A stretch of DNA of 64,000 nt from Bradyrhizobium cosmicum (GCF_007290395.2 NZ_CP041656.2:3720001-3784000), one strand, 5' to 3'; shown: positions 7,794-17,078, counted from the stretch's first letter. The notes: a model not told the origin generated them from the letters alone. Numbers and translations: made by a program.

Positions 7794-8956
7794 AGGGCTC
7801 TATCCGAGAACGCTCGCCCGGCCATTGGGCAATCATCCTCGATCAGCGCGATCCTGCTACCGGCAAGCGGAAGAGGAAATGGCACAGCTTCAAAGGCACG
7901 AAGCGCCAGGCCCAGGACGAATGCGCGCGCCTGATCACCGAAATGAACGGTGGCGGCTATGTCGAGCCTTCCAAGGTCACCGTCCTGCAATTCCTCGATC
8001 GCTGGCTAAAACACATCAAGCCGAACGTTTCGCCCCGGACCCATGAGCGTTACGAGCAAATCGCCACCAAGAACATTGCTCCCCTGATCGGCGCCAAAAT
8101 CCTCTCAAAGCTCCAGCCGATCGATATCAGCGAGGCCTATGGCAAAGCGCTGGAAAGCGGCCGGCGGGACGGGAAGGGTGGTCTATCGCCGCGCACCGTG
8201 CACCACATGCACCGCGTTCTGTATTCCGCCCTTGGGCAAGCCGAGCGCTGGCGCTTGATCCCGCGAAATCCTGCCGCGCTGCTCGAGAAGCGCGATCGCC
8301 CAAAGATCGAGCGCAAGCCGGTCAGGACCATTGATGCGAATGCTACGGCAGCGGTGTTCGATGCGGCCCGGGAACGCCGTTTGTTTATCCCTCTGATCCT
8401 GGCAACGCTCTGCGGCCTCCGCCGCGGTGAGATTACGGCTCTGCGTTGGCGATCGGTCGATTTGGAGACCGGCCAGCTCGCTGTCATCGCCAGCACCGAG
8501 CAGACAGACTCCGGCAGCGTCCGGGAGAAGGAAGCCAAGAGCGGCCGCGCCCGCACGATCGCTCTGCCTGCCATGGCCGTTGAGGAGTTGCGCCGCTGGC
8601 GCGTCCTGCAAGCCGAGGAACTGCTTCGCCTCGGTGTGCGCGGCGACGATGACCGGCATGTGGTGACCCAGGCGGACGGTTCGTCGCTGCAGCCGCGGAG
8701 CCTCACCCACGTCATGTCGGATTTCCTCAAAGAGTGGGGCATGACGCTGCACAAGATGCGCCATACCCACGCCAGCCACATGCTGGCAGCGAACATCCAT
8801 CCGAAGATCGTCCAGGAGAGGCTAGGGCACTCCAGCATTGCCATCACGCTGGACATCTATTCGCACCTGATGCCGAACATGCAGGGAGAGGCCGCCGCGG
8901 CGGTTGACGACGCCATGCGAGCGGCCATAAAGAAGCGAACCGACGACGTTGGGTAG
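7790..8956 (+). CDS. int: tyrosine-type phage integrase
   Basis: 388 aa. It has an N-terminal arm-binding domain (to about 55), a SAM-like core-binding domain (about 60-170), and a catalytic domain with the Arg in CGLRRGEI (about 210), the His/Arg pair in KMRHTHAS, the LGHSS His, and the nucleophile Tyr in DIYSHL (about 357). All key residues are present, so it should be active in site-specific integration and excision. It starts with GTG overlapping the Arc-like gene and ends about 70 bp before tRNA-Ser, which marks the attachment site. Confidence 0.95.
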   Translation: MKGSIRERSPGHWAIILDQRDPATGKRKRKWHSFKGTKRQAQDECARLITEMNGGGYVEPSKVTVLQFLDRWLKHIKPNVSPRTHERYEQIATKNIAPLIGAKILSKLQPIDISEAYGKALESGRRDGKGGLSPRTVHHMHRVLYSALGQAERWRLIPRNPAALLEKRDRPKIERKPVRTIDANATAAVFDAARERRLFIPLILATLCGLRRGEITALRWRSVDLETGQLAVIASTEQTDSGSVREKEAKSGRARTIALPAMAVEELRRWRVLQAEELLRLGVRGDDDRHVVTQADGSSLQPRSLTHVMSDFLKEWGMTLHKMRHTHASHMLAANIHPKIVQERLGHSSIAITLDIYSHLMPNMQGEAAAAVDDAMRAAIKKRTDDVG

Positions 8957-9024
8957 CAAAGCGGTAGCAGAGTCCTCGAAATGTTCTCTGCCAAGCGACG
9001 AAAAGCTAAACAATTTCAAGGCTT

Positions 9025-9114
9025 GGAAGGGTGGCCGAGTGGTTTAAGGCACCGGTCTTGAAAACCGGCGTGCCCGCAAGGGTACCGTGGGTTCGAATCC
9101 CACCCCTTCCGCCA
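9025..9114 (+). tRNA. tRNA-Ser (anticodon UGA)
   Basis: The 90-base gene includes an encoded CCA at 9112-9114. The acceptor stem GGAAGGG pairs with CCCTTCC (9104-9110). The anticodon stem CCGGT/ACCGG encloses TGA at 9059-9061. A long variable arm and the T-loop GGTTCGAATCC complete a class II serine tRNA. It is the likely integration site of the phage. Confidence 0.97.
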
Positions 9115-9320
9115 ATATCTCCTCCGTTCGCAGTCGTTCGAACTCCACAGCAAAATCAGTGAGTTGCATCGAAGGCCTGTGCTTCGCCGATGTTCGCCCC
9201 AGTCGGGAGGCTGACCGTAGCTTTTGACCATGGGTTCGGAGGACGGTTTTTCCCGAAGGAGCAATGGCTGGAAGGCATATTCTAGGTGTCTTGGGGAGGC
9301 GATTTAAATGCCCGAAAAGA

Positions 9321-9485
9321 TTATTGAGGCTCGCTTGGCTTATCTCGTTCGTGGCTTTCAGCCTCGGCGGCCGCGCAGGCATCGATGCCATGGCATCTAT
9401 TGAGATAGTACCGAGCGCTCGCCACGATCGAGCCAACAATCAGTACACAAACCAGCAGGAAAATCATCCTCCGTCGTTTCGACAT
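9321..9485 (-). CDS. small single-helix membrane protein, 54 aa
   Basis: ATG ORF whose product begins MSKRRRM, followed by about 17 hydrophobic residues and a polar C-terminal tail with two Cys and many Glu/Asp/Lys. The positive-inside N-terminus predicts one membrane helix with the tail outside. The ribosome-binding site is weak. Function unknown. The rest of 9115-9640 shows no other supportable gene. Confidence 0.45.
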   Translation of the reverse strand: MSKRRRMIFLLVCVLIVGSIVASARYYLNRCHGIDACAAAEAESHERDKPSEPQ

Positions 9486-9640
9486 TTCATGACTTTCTGA
9501 TCAGATGAGACTTTGGGCTTCGTCTTCGGTCCCAATTCAAACTCGAGCCGCGCGGCTCCTAGGCGCTTGAGGTTTTCCAGGCGGGCACCGGTCGTTTGCT
9601 CCAGCAGTAGCACGAACATCCACCAGCGCCAGACGTGAGA

Positions 9641-9973
9641 TCAGCGCTTCGCCGCATTGCCTGCTAATTCCATAGCGAGATCCAGGGCTGCGATTCCAAT
9701 TTGGTCGGTTGGACGAGATCGACAGCGCTGATCCATCCAAGCAACGATCGCGGTGTAATCGCCTCCGCCGACGATTTCCCTGTCGCCACTGACATTGAGA
9801 CCGCTTACGAAGCCCATGACCCAAGATTCGAACGCTCCCTTAACGATGGCGTTCTTGGTTCTGTTCGTCCAAGCTGAACAAGACTGTGAACCGGCGCCAA
9901 CGATGGTCGCCCCTGCGCGGAGTGGAGTTGGAAGCAGCAGCAGGAAGGCGATGACCGCCACTATCTTCATCAT
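9641..9973 (-). CDS. small exported protein, 110 aa
   Basis: From the ATG at 9973 the product has a clear signal peptide (MMKIVAVIAFLLLLPTPLRAG) and a mature domain with Cys in QSCSAW and QRCRSR, plus the core SWVMGFVSGLN and AIVAWMDQRC. Small periplasmic proteins with this two-Cys helical layout are frequent in Bradyrhizobium; their function is unknown. The in-frame extension upstream to 10150 looks non-coding. The signal peptide supports the chosen start better than the ribosome-binding site does. Confidence 0.6.
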   Translation of the reverse strand: MMKIVAVIAFLLLLPTPLRAGATIVGAGSQSCSAWTNRTKNAIVKGAFESWVMGFVSGLNVSGDREIVGGGDYTAIVAWMDQRCRSRPTDQIGIAALDLAMELAGNAAKR

Positions 9974-10516
9974 CGAAACCAATGCGTTGATGCACAAGAC
10001 CAGGCTACCGATCCAGTTCGCTCTTGTCAGCAGCGAGCGACTGAATGCGCGGGGTGGCCGTTGCGGGTAATTAGCCGCACAGCCTTGCCTCAAGCGCAGC
10101 CGGTAGCCGTCATATTCTGTCTCGCGGATCCAGTCGGGACCTACGGGCACGACTTGGCGGCCCGGGAAGGCAAAACTCGAACGCAGTAGGCATGACTTGG
10201 AAATAGGGAGCGACCGGCGCAGAAGAAAGGGCCGCTTTGCGGTTCTCTGTTCGAAGTCATGTTCCGGTTTAAAAAAAACGAGGTGAGAAGAATGCCAACC
10301 TCAGGAATGAAAGCATTTTGGGATACAAACCCCGTGACCCGCTGGTCCCGTCACACAAGCGGTTTCAGGGATATCTTCGTCGCCTCGCCAAATTGTCGTT
10401 CCGTCAAAGGAACCTTTGCGCGCACGTTTGGAGCGTCGTGACCGGAAGACATGTCTGGACACTTTGAATAACTCGTGAGAGGCTGAATAAATATTCGCGT
10501 TTCGGAGGGAAGACCG

Positions 10517-10597
10517 ATGCGCCTCGCATTGCCTTATTTCGGAATCTTTCTCTGCCTCTCGCTGGCTGCGTGGATGTCGCTTTCGTTGGTGTTTTAG
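10517..10597 (+). CDS. 26-aa membrane peptide
   Basis: ATG preceded by GGAGGG at 10504-10509 with six to seven bases of spacing, one of the better ribosome-binding sites in this gene-poor stretch. The product is almost all hydrophobic with aromatic residues (LPYFGIFLCLSLAAWMSLSL), consistent with one membrane helix. Function unknown. The remainder of 10151-10910 holds only ORFs I could not support. Confidence 0.45.
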   Translation: MRLALPYFGIFLCLSLAAWMSLSLVF

Positions 10598-10910
10598 CCG
10601 GTACGACAGCGCTCTCGCTAAGCGGTGCCGAACAGTGGCAGCGAGAGATGCAGGTCTCCTCGATGAAAGCTCTGCAATGCCGCTTAGACTTCTGCGCCGG
10701 TATCGGCCGTGCGTTGAGCAGTATTGGCGACGTCTGACGTCGCATCTCTCGAACAGCACTCTATCGCGTTGAACCGGAACGACGGGAGGCAAACGTCTCA
10801 GCTCGCCCTAAATGGCGCGTCCAACTCATTTGACAACCATTAATTTGCAGCCAATATTTGGCCTGCATTTAATATTTAAAGCAGAGTAGCGATATTAAAG
10901 GGTGAGGAAA

Positions 10911-12764
10911 ATGGCGAAAGTCCCTTTCACAAACGGAAGTTTGCGCGGAACTCAAGTGGGCGCTGATGAGGCTTACGCGGGAATTGACAGCACTTACAAC
11001 GTTTTGATCGGAGACGCTGGTGGAAGCATCCGAAACCACGCCTCAGGAGGTAACGACACCTTCACCGGTGGAGCTAACGCAACAAACATTTTCTTTGGAG
11101 ATGCAAACGGCGACATCACCGATTTTGGAGTTGGTGGCTCGGATAGCTTTACGGGGCTGGGAACCGCGACCAACAGCTTTTACGGCGATGCCGGTGGCAA
11201 ACTATCGGGCCACGCCTTAGGCGGAAATGATTCCTTTTCGGAAACGTCGGGAGGTAAAGCGGGAGCACCGCTGAGCAGCTATTTCTATGGCGACGCTGGC
11301 GGAGACATAACGGGATTTGCTATCGGCGGCGACGATGTATTCTTTGGAAGGGCAGTATTCACCAATTTCGTCTTCGCCGGTGACTCGGGCGGCGACATGT
11401 CGGGCCATTCGAGAGGAGGCACCGACACTTTCACCATTGCCGTCAACTTCAGCACTTTCACTATCTTTGGCGACGCCGCCGGCTCCCTCTCGCAATACGC
11501 AACAGGTGGAAATGACCATTTCGTATCGTCTGGCGGTGATGGCACCTCGACCATCTATGGGGACGCGGGGCAGGATTTAAGAGGGCATGCCATAGGCGGC
11601 GACGACACGTTCCAGGGGACCGGCACTTTCTACGGGGATGTTGGAGGCAATATTTCCGATAACGCTGCGGGCGGTAACGATACGGCCTCGATGCTGGCAA
11701 GTCGTGGGCTGCCTGTCGACGCATTCTATGGCGATGCTGGCGGGAGCATCACGAACAACGGTCATGGAGGAAATGATAGCCTGACCGCACTTATTGGTGG
11801 GGGCGGCCCTCCAAACACAGTCTTCCTTTTCTCCTTCTTTGGTGATGCGGGTGGTGATCTGCTTCAAAACGCATCGGGCGGAGATGACTCGTTCAGCGCC
11901 GGCGGAACTATAGGGTCGGCGGTGTTTTTTTACGGCGACGCTGGCGGCAACCTGTCAGGTCATGCCCACGGTGGCAATGATAACTTTTTGTCCATCAGAG
12001 CATCCGCTACATTCTTCGGCGACGCTGGCGGAAACATGTCCGACGCTTCAATGGGCGGCGATGACACGTTCACCGCGTCAGGTTCGCAAAACACGGCAAC
12101 TAACACGTTCTTCGGAGATGCTGCCGGCCAGATGTCGGGAAACTCTAGGGGTGGCAGCGATACGTTCTTCGGCGCTCAAAACACGACAAATACATTCTAT
12201 GGCGATGCCGGACTCGAAATGATTGGTAACTCGGTCGGCGGAGCGGATCATTTCACTGGAGGAATAGGATCAACGAACACTGCCTATGGCGATGCCTTGA
12301 GCATGTCCGGTCACGCGGTAGGAGGAAACGACATCCTTACAGGAGGGGACGACGCAAGCGGCCTTCCAGTTGGGTCCTTCAACGATACCCTGGTCGGCGA
12401 CGCCCAACTTTTGGCCGACCGGGCGCGGGGCGGGAACGATACCATCGTAAGCGGCACGGGCAATGACGACATGTGGGGCGACGCTCAACTGCTTATTGGA
12501 AGGGCGCAAGGAGGAAATGACAGTTTCGTTTTTGCAGCAGCAAACGGCCACGACAAAATCGAGGACTTCGGCCAGACCGCAGGTTCTCAATCTGGCAAGG
12601 ATCACATCGACGTCAGCGGCCTTGGGATCGGTGACTTCGGGCAGCTGGCGATCTCTGCTTTCAACGATACTACGCACGAGAGCATCATCACGTTCAGCCT
12701 TGGCAACGACGTTATCGTTCACAGTCAGCACGCCTTGACAGCGCAAGACTTCATTTTTGTGTAA
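10911..12764 (+). CDS. RTX-like repeat protein, probably type I secreted
   Basis: 617 aa from the ATG at 10911 (GAGG upstream); a GTG at 10902 would add three residues. There is no N-terminal signal peptide. About 17 repeats of roughly 35 residues each contain a GDAGG-type turn (for example FYGDAGG, FFGDANG) and a GGNDTF-type turn. This suggests a beta-roll or beta-solenoid binding Ca2+ through Asp/Asn, although the classical GGxGxDxUx nonapeptide is mostly replaced. The last ~70 residues (DKIEDF, DHIDVSGLG, ending QDFIFV) match the C-terminal secretion domain of type I substrates. No ABC exporter lies nearby. A surface, adhesive or S-layer role is possible. Confidence 0.75.
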   Translation: MAKVPFTNGSLRGTQVGADEAYAGIDSTYNVLIGDAGGSIRNHASGGNDTFTGGANATNIFFGDANGDITDFGVGGSDSFTGLGTATNSFYGDAGGKLSGHALGGNDSFSETSGGKAGAPLSSYFYGDAGGDITGFAIGGDDVFFGRAVFTNFVFAGDSGGDMSGHSRGGTDTFTIAVNFSTFTIFGDAAGSLSQYATGGNDHFVSSGGDGTSTIYGDAGQDLRGHAIGGDDTFQGTGTFYGDVGGNISDNAAGGNDTASMLASRGLPVDAFYGDAGGSITNNGHGGNDSLTALIGGGGPPNTVFLFSFFGDAGGDLLQNASGGDDSFSAGGTIGSAVFFYGDAGGNLSGHAHGGNDNFLSIRASATFFGDAGGNMSDASMGGDDTFTASGSQNTATNTFFGDAAGQMSGNSRGGSDTFFGAQNTTNTFYGDAGLEMIGNSVGGADHFTGGIGSTNTAYGDALSMSGHAVGGNDILTGGDDASGLPVGSFNDTLVGDAQLLADRARGGNDTIVSGTGNDDMWGDAQLLIGRAQGGNDSFVFAAANGHDKIEDFGQTAGSQSGKDHIDVSGLGIGDFGQLAISAFNDTTHESIITFSLGNDVIVHSQHALTAQDFIFV

Positions 12765-13091
12765 CCACCAGTTCGTCGACCAACAAGGTCCTCTGTCATC
12801 CAAAGATGACTTGCCAAGCTTCTTGATCGGACGTGCCGGTGCATACATCCGGCGCGGTATGCGGTGAAGGTCGTCGATGGCCTTCTTTTTTTCCAAGCCA
12901 GCCAAACGAGGAAAGCGTCGGTGTGGCGGCCGAGAATATTCAGAGCGGCGCGAAGGTTCAGGGCGCTTCGGAAGGATTTTGGCGGATCTTACGGGGGACC
13001 GCTGGTTGATAGCTTTCCAAGCATATCCATAGCCGCAGCAATCGATCACTCGTGCTCATGTTGGCTCAAGCGACCGGTGCCCCGATAAGCT

Positions 13092-13119
13092 ACCGCCGGC
13101 TCAAGGGTCGGCGGTTTTT
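13092..13119 (+). terminator. Rho-independent terminator-like hairpin
   Basis: Stem ACCGCCG (13092-13098) pairs with CGGCGGT (13109-13115), followed by a run of T to 13119. It lies more than 300 bp after the RTX-like gene and before the cold-shock gene. The stretch 12765-13091 shows no supportable ORF, so it may hold an untranslated tail or a small RNA ending here. Confidence 0.5.
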
Positions 13120-13261
13120 CGTTTGCCGCCGGCGACAACGAGTGTGCTCCACAGCCCCAAAAAGATTTCGGGCAGCACGCCGGATCAAGCTGACGAGTTT
13201 TTCTTGCCGTGCGCCGCGTGCTCGATCTAGGCTGGAGGCATTGCTCAAGCAGGAGGCGGAC

Positions 13262-13465
13262 GTGGCTACAGGGACGGTAAAGTGGTTCAACGCGACAAAA
13301 GGCTATGGGTTTATTCAGCCTGACAATGGCGGCAAGGACGTATTTGTCCATATCTCGGCCGTCGAGAGGGCCGGCCTGACCAGCCTCAACGAGGGCGCGA
13401 AGGTGAGCTACGAAGAAACGAGCAACAAAGGCAAAACGTCAGCTGAAAATCTGAGAGTCGGTTGA
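13262..13465 (+). CDS. cold-shock protein, CspA family
   Basis: 67-aa single cold-shock domain with both RNA-binding motifs: KGYGFIQ (RNP1) and DVFVHIS (RNP2), after the usual GTVKWFN opening. It acts as an RNA chaperone or antiterminator in the cytoplasm. The start is a GTG with AGGAGG five bases upstream (13251-13256). In-frame codons further upstream are unlike a Csp and were excluded. Length is normal for the family. Confidence 0.95.
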   Translation: MATGTVKWFNATKGYGFIQPDNGGKDVFVHISAVERAGLTSLNEGAKVSYEETSNKGKTSAENLRVG

Positions 13466-13842
13466 CCCGCCGAGCCGGTTCACGCGCACAGGCCTAGCAC
13501 TCCCGGCGCTCTAATCCGCAATTGGATCGGCAGCCAGGAGCATTGGGGCTGGAAAGTGCGCTGTGCCATGTTGGCAATTTGGCCACAATACGTCGAAATC
13601 GGATTCCGGTAGTTATATCGACTTCAATTTCGGAACGGGGTGTTCTACTGTGAGAACACCGGCGAGATTTGAGTACCGATCAATTTTCAGTTGTCCGGGA
13701 TGGCCGCAGTGGGGGCTGGAACCACCCTGCGGCCTTTCCCTGAGGGCCACATCCGTCCACGTCGACGCTTTCGTCAGACGACATTTTTGCGCAGCAACTT
13801 GCTTCCGAAATTCTCTTGGAGCGCGGGCGAGCGCCATTAAAT

Positions 13843-13977
13843 ATGGGCAAGATTGGATTTGCTATCATCTTTGCTGCCGTTGCGGCATATGCAGTGGATC
13901 ATCGCTGGAACGATGGGCGCTACACACGAAGCACCGTAGCGGTACTTCGTGGTGTGCAGCATGCGATAGGTTGGTGA
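13843..13977 (+). CDS. small membrane-anchored protein, 44 aa
   Basis: ATG ORF encoding a short N-terminal membrane helix (GKIGFAIIFAAVAAYAV) and a polar tail DHRWNDGRYTRSTVAVLRGV. The helix followed by a WNDGRYT-like tail recalls a family of small proteins widespread in Bradyrhizobium. No clear Shine-Dalgarno sequence is visible. Function unknown. Other ORFs in 13466-14415 look like noise. Confidence 0.5.
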   Translation: MGKIGFAIIFAAVAAYAVDHRWNDGRYTRSTVAVLRGVQHAIGW

Positions 13978-14415
13978 CGCCCGCCTCGGTGGCGGTCTTG
14001 CTCACCGATGCCTTTTCAGCTTGCGCCGACGGCTGCACCACCACCGGCAGTAGGGACGACACGGGTAACGCTGATTAGCATGCGCGGGATACAGTTTCTC
14101 CGCCCGGCAACCCTTTGAACTCAAGCGGGCAACGCAACGAGAGCGCTGGATCTCGAACTGGGAGCTGGGGCTTTTCGTTGTCCGCCGGGTTGCGATGGCG
14201 GTCTTGTGTCGGGCTCCGCATCTATATCTCGCGTGTGCACAGGTCTACTGATCGCCTCGCTGCCCACGAACAGAGCCTCGCCGGTACACGCTGCCGGCCG
14301 TTCATTTTCATTAAATATTACGGGGGCCATTTCCCGAGCTGGAAAATACAGCTACGCTGCCCCTATAGCCGGTTTTTTGCCAAGTTGTTTTTATGTCCGA
14401 TTAGTGAGGAGCGTG

Positions 14416-14628
14416 ATGGATATTTACAGCCTGCGTGTGCGACACATTTCTGAGGAAACCCAAAAGTTGAACGATATCATGCTGGAGATCCAGCGGCTGC
14501 GCGCTCTCGTTGCGCGAGCAGAAGTCGAAGTCCTAAGTGGACGGCATCCCAAGAAAGCCCCGCCTGCAAGAAGCAACGTCAGGCTCGCCGTCAATGCGAG
14601 CACGGGAAGGGTCGCCAGTCCTGCGTAA
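14416..14628 (+). CDS. small coiled-coil protein, 70 aa
   Basis: Starts at an ATG with TGAGGA about six bases upstream. Residues 5-40 (SLRVRHISEETQKLNDIML then EIQRLRALVARAEVE) form an amphipathic helix or coiled coil; the tail is basic and low-complexity. No known domain. A strong hairpin lies about 140 bp downstream and may end its transcript. The in-frame upstream extension to 14206 looks non-coding. Confidence 0.5.
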   Translation: MDIYSLRVRHISEETQKLNDIMLEIQRLRALVARAEVEVLSGRHPKKAPPARSNVRLAVNASTGRVASPA

Positions 14629-14766
14629 TCTCTAGCCTGGAGATTCCGATGAGCATGTCTCTGCCGCACCTCGGCGTTGCGGTTCGTTTCGCGGTGTCCG
14701 CCTGGCTGACATTTGCCTGGATGCTTTGAAGTCACCTCCGCGAAGCGATACCGCTACGCATTTCGA

Positions 14767-14804
14767 GGAAGGCCCGCCGGAGCTGACTGCGGGGCGGGCC
14801 TTCC
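14767..14804. terminator. strong intergenic hairpin, possible terminator
   Basis: A 12-bp perfect inverted repeat GGAAGGCCCGCC (14767-14778) / GGCGGGCCTTCC (14793-14804) with a 14-base loop. Neither side has a T-run, so termination is uncertain. It lies downstream of the 70-aa coiled-coil gene. Confidence 0.4.
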
Positions 14805-14890
14805 CCCAAGCACAGAGCCGCGTATGTCCCCCACGGCACCGTCCCCAGAAAATAATATAAATAAATATACTTAAGAAGATCTGATCAAGA

Positions 14891-15001
14891 TTAGTCGTCG
14901 CTTAGAAATATAACTCCGGGAAGTTCGCGGGCGATGTAGGCGACGAAGACCGCGGCTGCCAAAAATAATGACGCTAACGCCATTGAGGCACAGAGGAACA
15001 T
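14891..15001 (-). CDS. 36-aa membrane peptide
   Basis: ATG ORF encoding one hydrophobic helix (MFLCASMALASLFLAAAVFV) followed by a short tail ARELPGVIFLSDD. GAGAG lies upstream at slightly long spacing. Function unknown. Confidence 0.4.
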   Translation of the reverse strand: MFLCASMALASLFLAAAVFVAYIARELPGVIFLSDD

Positions 15002-15110
15002 TGCGAAATACTCTCATTAAACGATTAATTTAGAGTCCTATGCGCATTATTTGGTTCCTGCAATTTAATTGAAGAATTAAGCTTGAGGGCAGACTCAAGT
15101 CGGGGGAGAC

Positions 15111-15182
15111 GTGGGTATTTTGTTTCTCATACTCGCGGCGTGTGTCGTTGGTGTTCTTCTTCTGCTGGCATTCCGCCGATAG
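15111..15182 (+). CDS. 23-aa membrane peptide
   Basis: GTG-started ORF just after a GGGGGAG purine run, though the spacing is short. The product is one hydrophobic segment (ILFLILAACVVGVLLLLAF) closed by RR, the pattern of a minimal membrane-inserted peptide. It could be a chance ORF. Confidence 0.35.
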   Translation: MGILFLILAACVVGVLLLLAFRR

Positions 15183-15294
15183 GGCCGACGGCGGACGCAA
15201 CAGTTGCCTTGAATCCTCAGTCCGCCCGAAATTAAGGGTTTCGGCTGGTTGTTTTTGACTGTGCGCGATTGAGCGCGTTCACTCCATAGCGTGG

Positions 15295-15393
15295 ATGGAG
15301 ACGAACGTGATCGTTTGGCTGCTGGTCATCATCATCATCTCGGTTAGCGTAGCAATCCTGATCGCCCACGCGATTGACGCAATACGTTCCTGA
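15295..15393 (+). CDS. 32-aa membrane peptide
   Basis: ATG ORF encoding METNVIVW followed by a helix rich in Leu/Ile/Val and a short tail AHAIDAIRS. The ribosome-binding site is poor. It is listed because it is the third tiny membrane ORF within 500 bp; on its own it would be weak. Confidence 0.3.
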   Translation: METNVIVWLLVIIIISVSVAILIAHAIDAIRS

Positions 15394-15876
15394 GGCAAGC
15401 GCAGAGGCTCGGGGACATGTCATCCGACAGGCGGCGCTGACTCGCGGGAGTGCGGTTGCGGCCGCCGGTCAGCCCTCGACATAGTCGTCGATTGCGCTCT
15501 GCAGTTTCTCGACGTTTGCCGCCGTGGGCGCGCCCCTTGAAGATCACGTAACGGCGCAGTCGGTCGAACCCAGGGAGGTCTGTGTGCGGGAGAGGCCTAT
15601 GTCGGCCGCAGCGCAGGACGAACACCGTTGTGTTTGGGAGCGATGTTCCGTTCCTCAGGCCGATAATAAAACCGGATGGACGAAGGTCGCTGAATGAGTC
15701 CCTCCAGGCGCTGAAGCGCGCGCTGTCGCATTCCGAAATCCGATAACCTTTTGTCCGTGCGATCGAGAAAAATCATCCGTGAGAATGACGACGCCGGCCT
15801 GAATAGGCGCATAATCCTCAGGCGTCTGTAGGCTCCGGTACTCCGCCAGCCCCGATACTGGCGCCTCGCTGGATGC

Positions 15877-15912
15877 AAAAACGCCGCCCGCTTAAATACA
15901 TTGCGGGCGGCG
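15877..15912 (-). terminator. Rho-independent terminator (minus strand)
   Basis: A 10-bp perfect inverted repeat CGCCGCCCGC (15882-15891) / GCGGGCGGCG (15903-15912). On the minus strand it is followed by TTTTT (15881-15877). It would end a leftward transcript such as that of the 56-aa gene at 16176-16346. Confidence 0.6.
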
Positions 15913-15997
15913 GCTTCCAGCCCCGGGGGGATGGTGCAAAACCCCGGCGAAGATTGGTCCAGTTGGAGCCGCTCGAGGTTCAATCGCTACCAGAGCG

Positions 15998-16210
15998 ACT
16001 TTTGACCCTGAAGCCATTCGCGCGGCCGTGCGTAGTGGTCCCACGGGCGTCGAGGCCGAGAAGTACGGGACTTTTGCAGAAGAATGCTGAAGCCGCGCCG
16101 CCAATGCACGAAACAGTGCAGACGAAGAAGCTTGGCTCGCCCTCGCTGAAGAATGGTTGAAGCTGGCGCGAGAGACTAACGTTGATGCATCCGCCCGACC
16201 GCCACAATAA
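15998..16210 (+). pseudogene. small gene interrupted by an in-frame TGA
   Basis: One reading frame gives TFDPEAIRAAVRSGPTGVEAEKYGTFAEEC, then a TGA at 16088-16090, then continues in the same frame as SRAANARNSADEEAWLALAEEW and on to a TAA at 16208-16210. Both halves look like one short helical protein with an acidic EEAWLALAEEWLKLA segment, a style common in Bradyrhizobium small proteins. No good start codon precedes the first half. It is most simply a decayed gene; a chance ORF pair is the alternative. Confidence 0.35.
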
Positions 16211-16346
16211 GGCTTGGCCGATCGAGAACTTCCACTAATTGGTCGAGAAGGGCGCGCTCGTTATTGCGCGGTTGAGGCTTTAGGTATTCTTCCAAAATAC
16301 GCTGCGCATCGCTGACGGCTTGAAGAGCCAGTTCTTCGTCTTGCAT
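16176..16346 (-). CDS. small acidic helical protein, 56 aa
   Basis: Starts at the ATG at 16346 with GGGAG about 10 bases upstream. The product MQDEELALQAVSDAQRIL, then EEYLKPQPRNNERALLDQL and VEVLDRPSLIVAVGRM, is compact, helical and typical of conserved Bradyrhizobium small proteins of unknown function. A terminator for this strand lies downstream at 15877-15912. The longer in-frame extension to 16484 lacks coding character. Confidence 0.55.
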   Translation of the reverse strand: MQDEELALQAVSDAQRILEEYLKPQPRNNERALLDQLVEVLDRPSLIVAVGRMHQR

Positions 16347-16480
16347 GGAGCTAAACTCCCATTGATCTCCAGATAACACAGATTTTATTAAATTTGTTCC
16401 ATTTAAATTAAATCCGGGTTTTATGAAGAGCATTTGCGCGGAGTCTGGGCATGTGGTGCGTGTAACGAGGTGAGATGCAC

Positions 16481-16735
16481 TCAATGGAGCGTCGGCTCAG
16501 CTGGTCCGCTTGGGAGTCGCAACCGAGCGTGGCATGCGTCGATTTCGGATTGAGTGGGCGCAGGAAGCGCAGCGACGTTATCGAGCGCTCCGATCAGTTC
16601 CGGTAGCCAGGCTGCGCGCGCCGCGGTGCTGGGGAGTGTCCTGCTGTTTGCACCCTGCATCTTCATGCCGGGGATCGAGGCTGAAATGACCCCCCCGTAG
16701 ATCGCGTCCAGAAGCATGTTCAACATGATCGCCAT
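16481..16735 (-). CDS. hypothetical protein, 84 aa
   Basis: ATG with AAGGGGG directly upstream. The N-terminus is hydrophobic (MAIMLNMLLDAIYGGVISASI); the rest is mixed with no recognised domain. It could be a small membrane-associated protein. Nothing supportable is seen in 16736-17078. Confidence 0.4.
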   Translation of the reverse strand: MAIMLNMLLDAIYGGVISASIPGMKMQGANSRTLPSTAARAAWLPELIGALDNVAALPAPTQSEIDACHARLRLPSGPAEPTLH

Positions 16736-17078
16736 CCCCCTTATTGGTTGGCAACCACGCTAAGGGCGGATTGTTTCGGGGGAACTTCGCCGCTCTGCGA
16801 AATGGTTTCGTGAGATACCGATGAAAGTCTGTCCGCGTCTATCGATCATGTGCTGGCACAACGGCGGAGGCGGGGGGGCTAAGCGATCGATTTGCTCGGG
16901 TCGTCCCGCGCGCGCCTTAGATCCGCTCCCCAGCCATTGTGAACGATGGCCTGGGCGGCAGGCCGCAAGCCACGCTCGCGGGCGCCGAACTACGGTTGAG
17001 ATGGTGCTGAGACGACCGTTGCAAACACCGTAGCTATTACTCCGAGGCGTAAAAAAGGCGAGTTAGATCAACTAGGTT

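Noticed and set aside
9016..9439. Minus-strand ORFs across the tRNA-Ser gene with translations like GWDSNPRYPCG
   Set aside because: This is the well-known spurious translation of the tRNA antisense strand; the tRNA explains the sequence.
13563..14078. 171-aa plus-strand ORF after the cold-shock gene
   Set aside because: Composition is unlike a real protein (many Cys/Trp/Arg, no start signal); a better 44-aa ORF lies in another frame.
15344..15625. Possible frameshifted small gene on the minus strand
   Set aside because: Two frames carry protein-like pieces (DRLRRYVIFKG and NVEKLQSAIDDYVEG), but there is no start for the second and the link is speculative.
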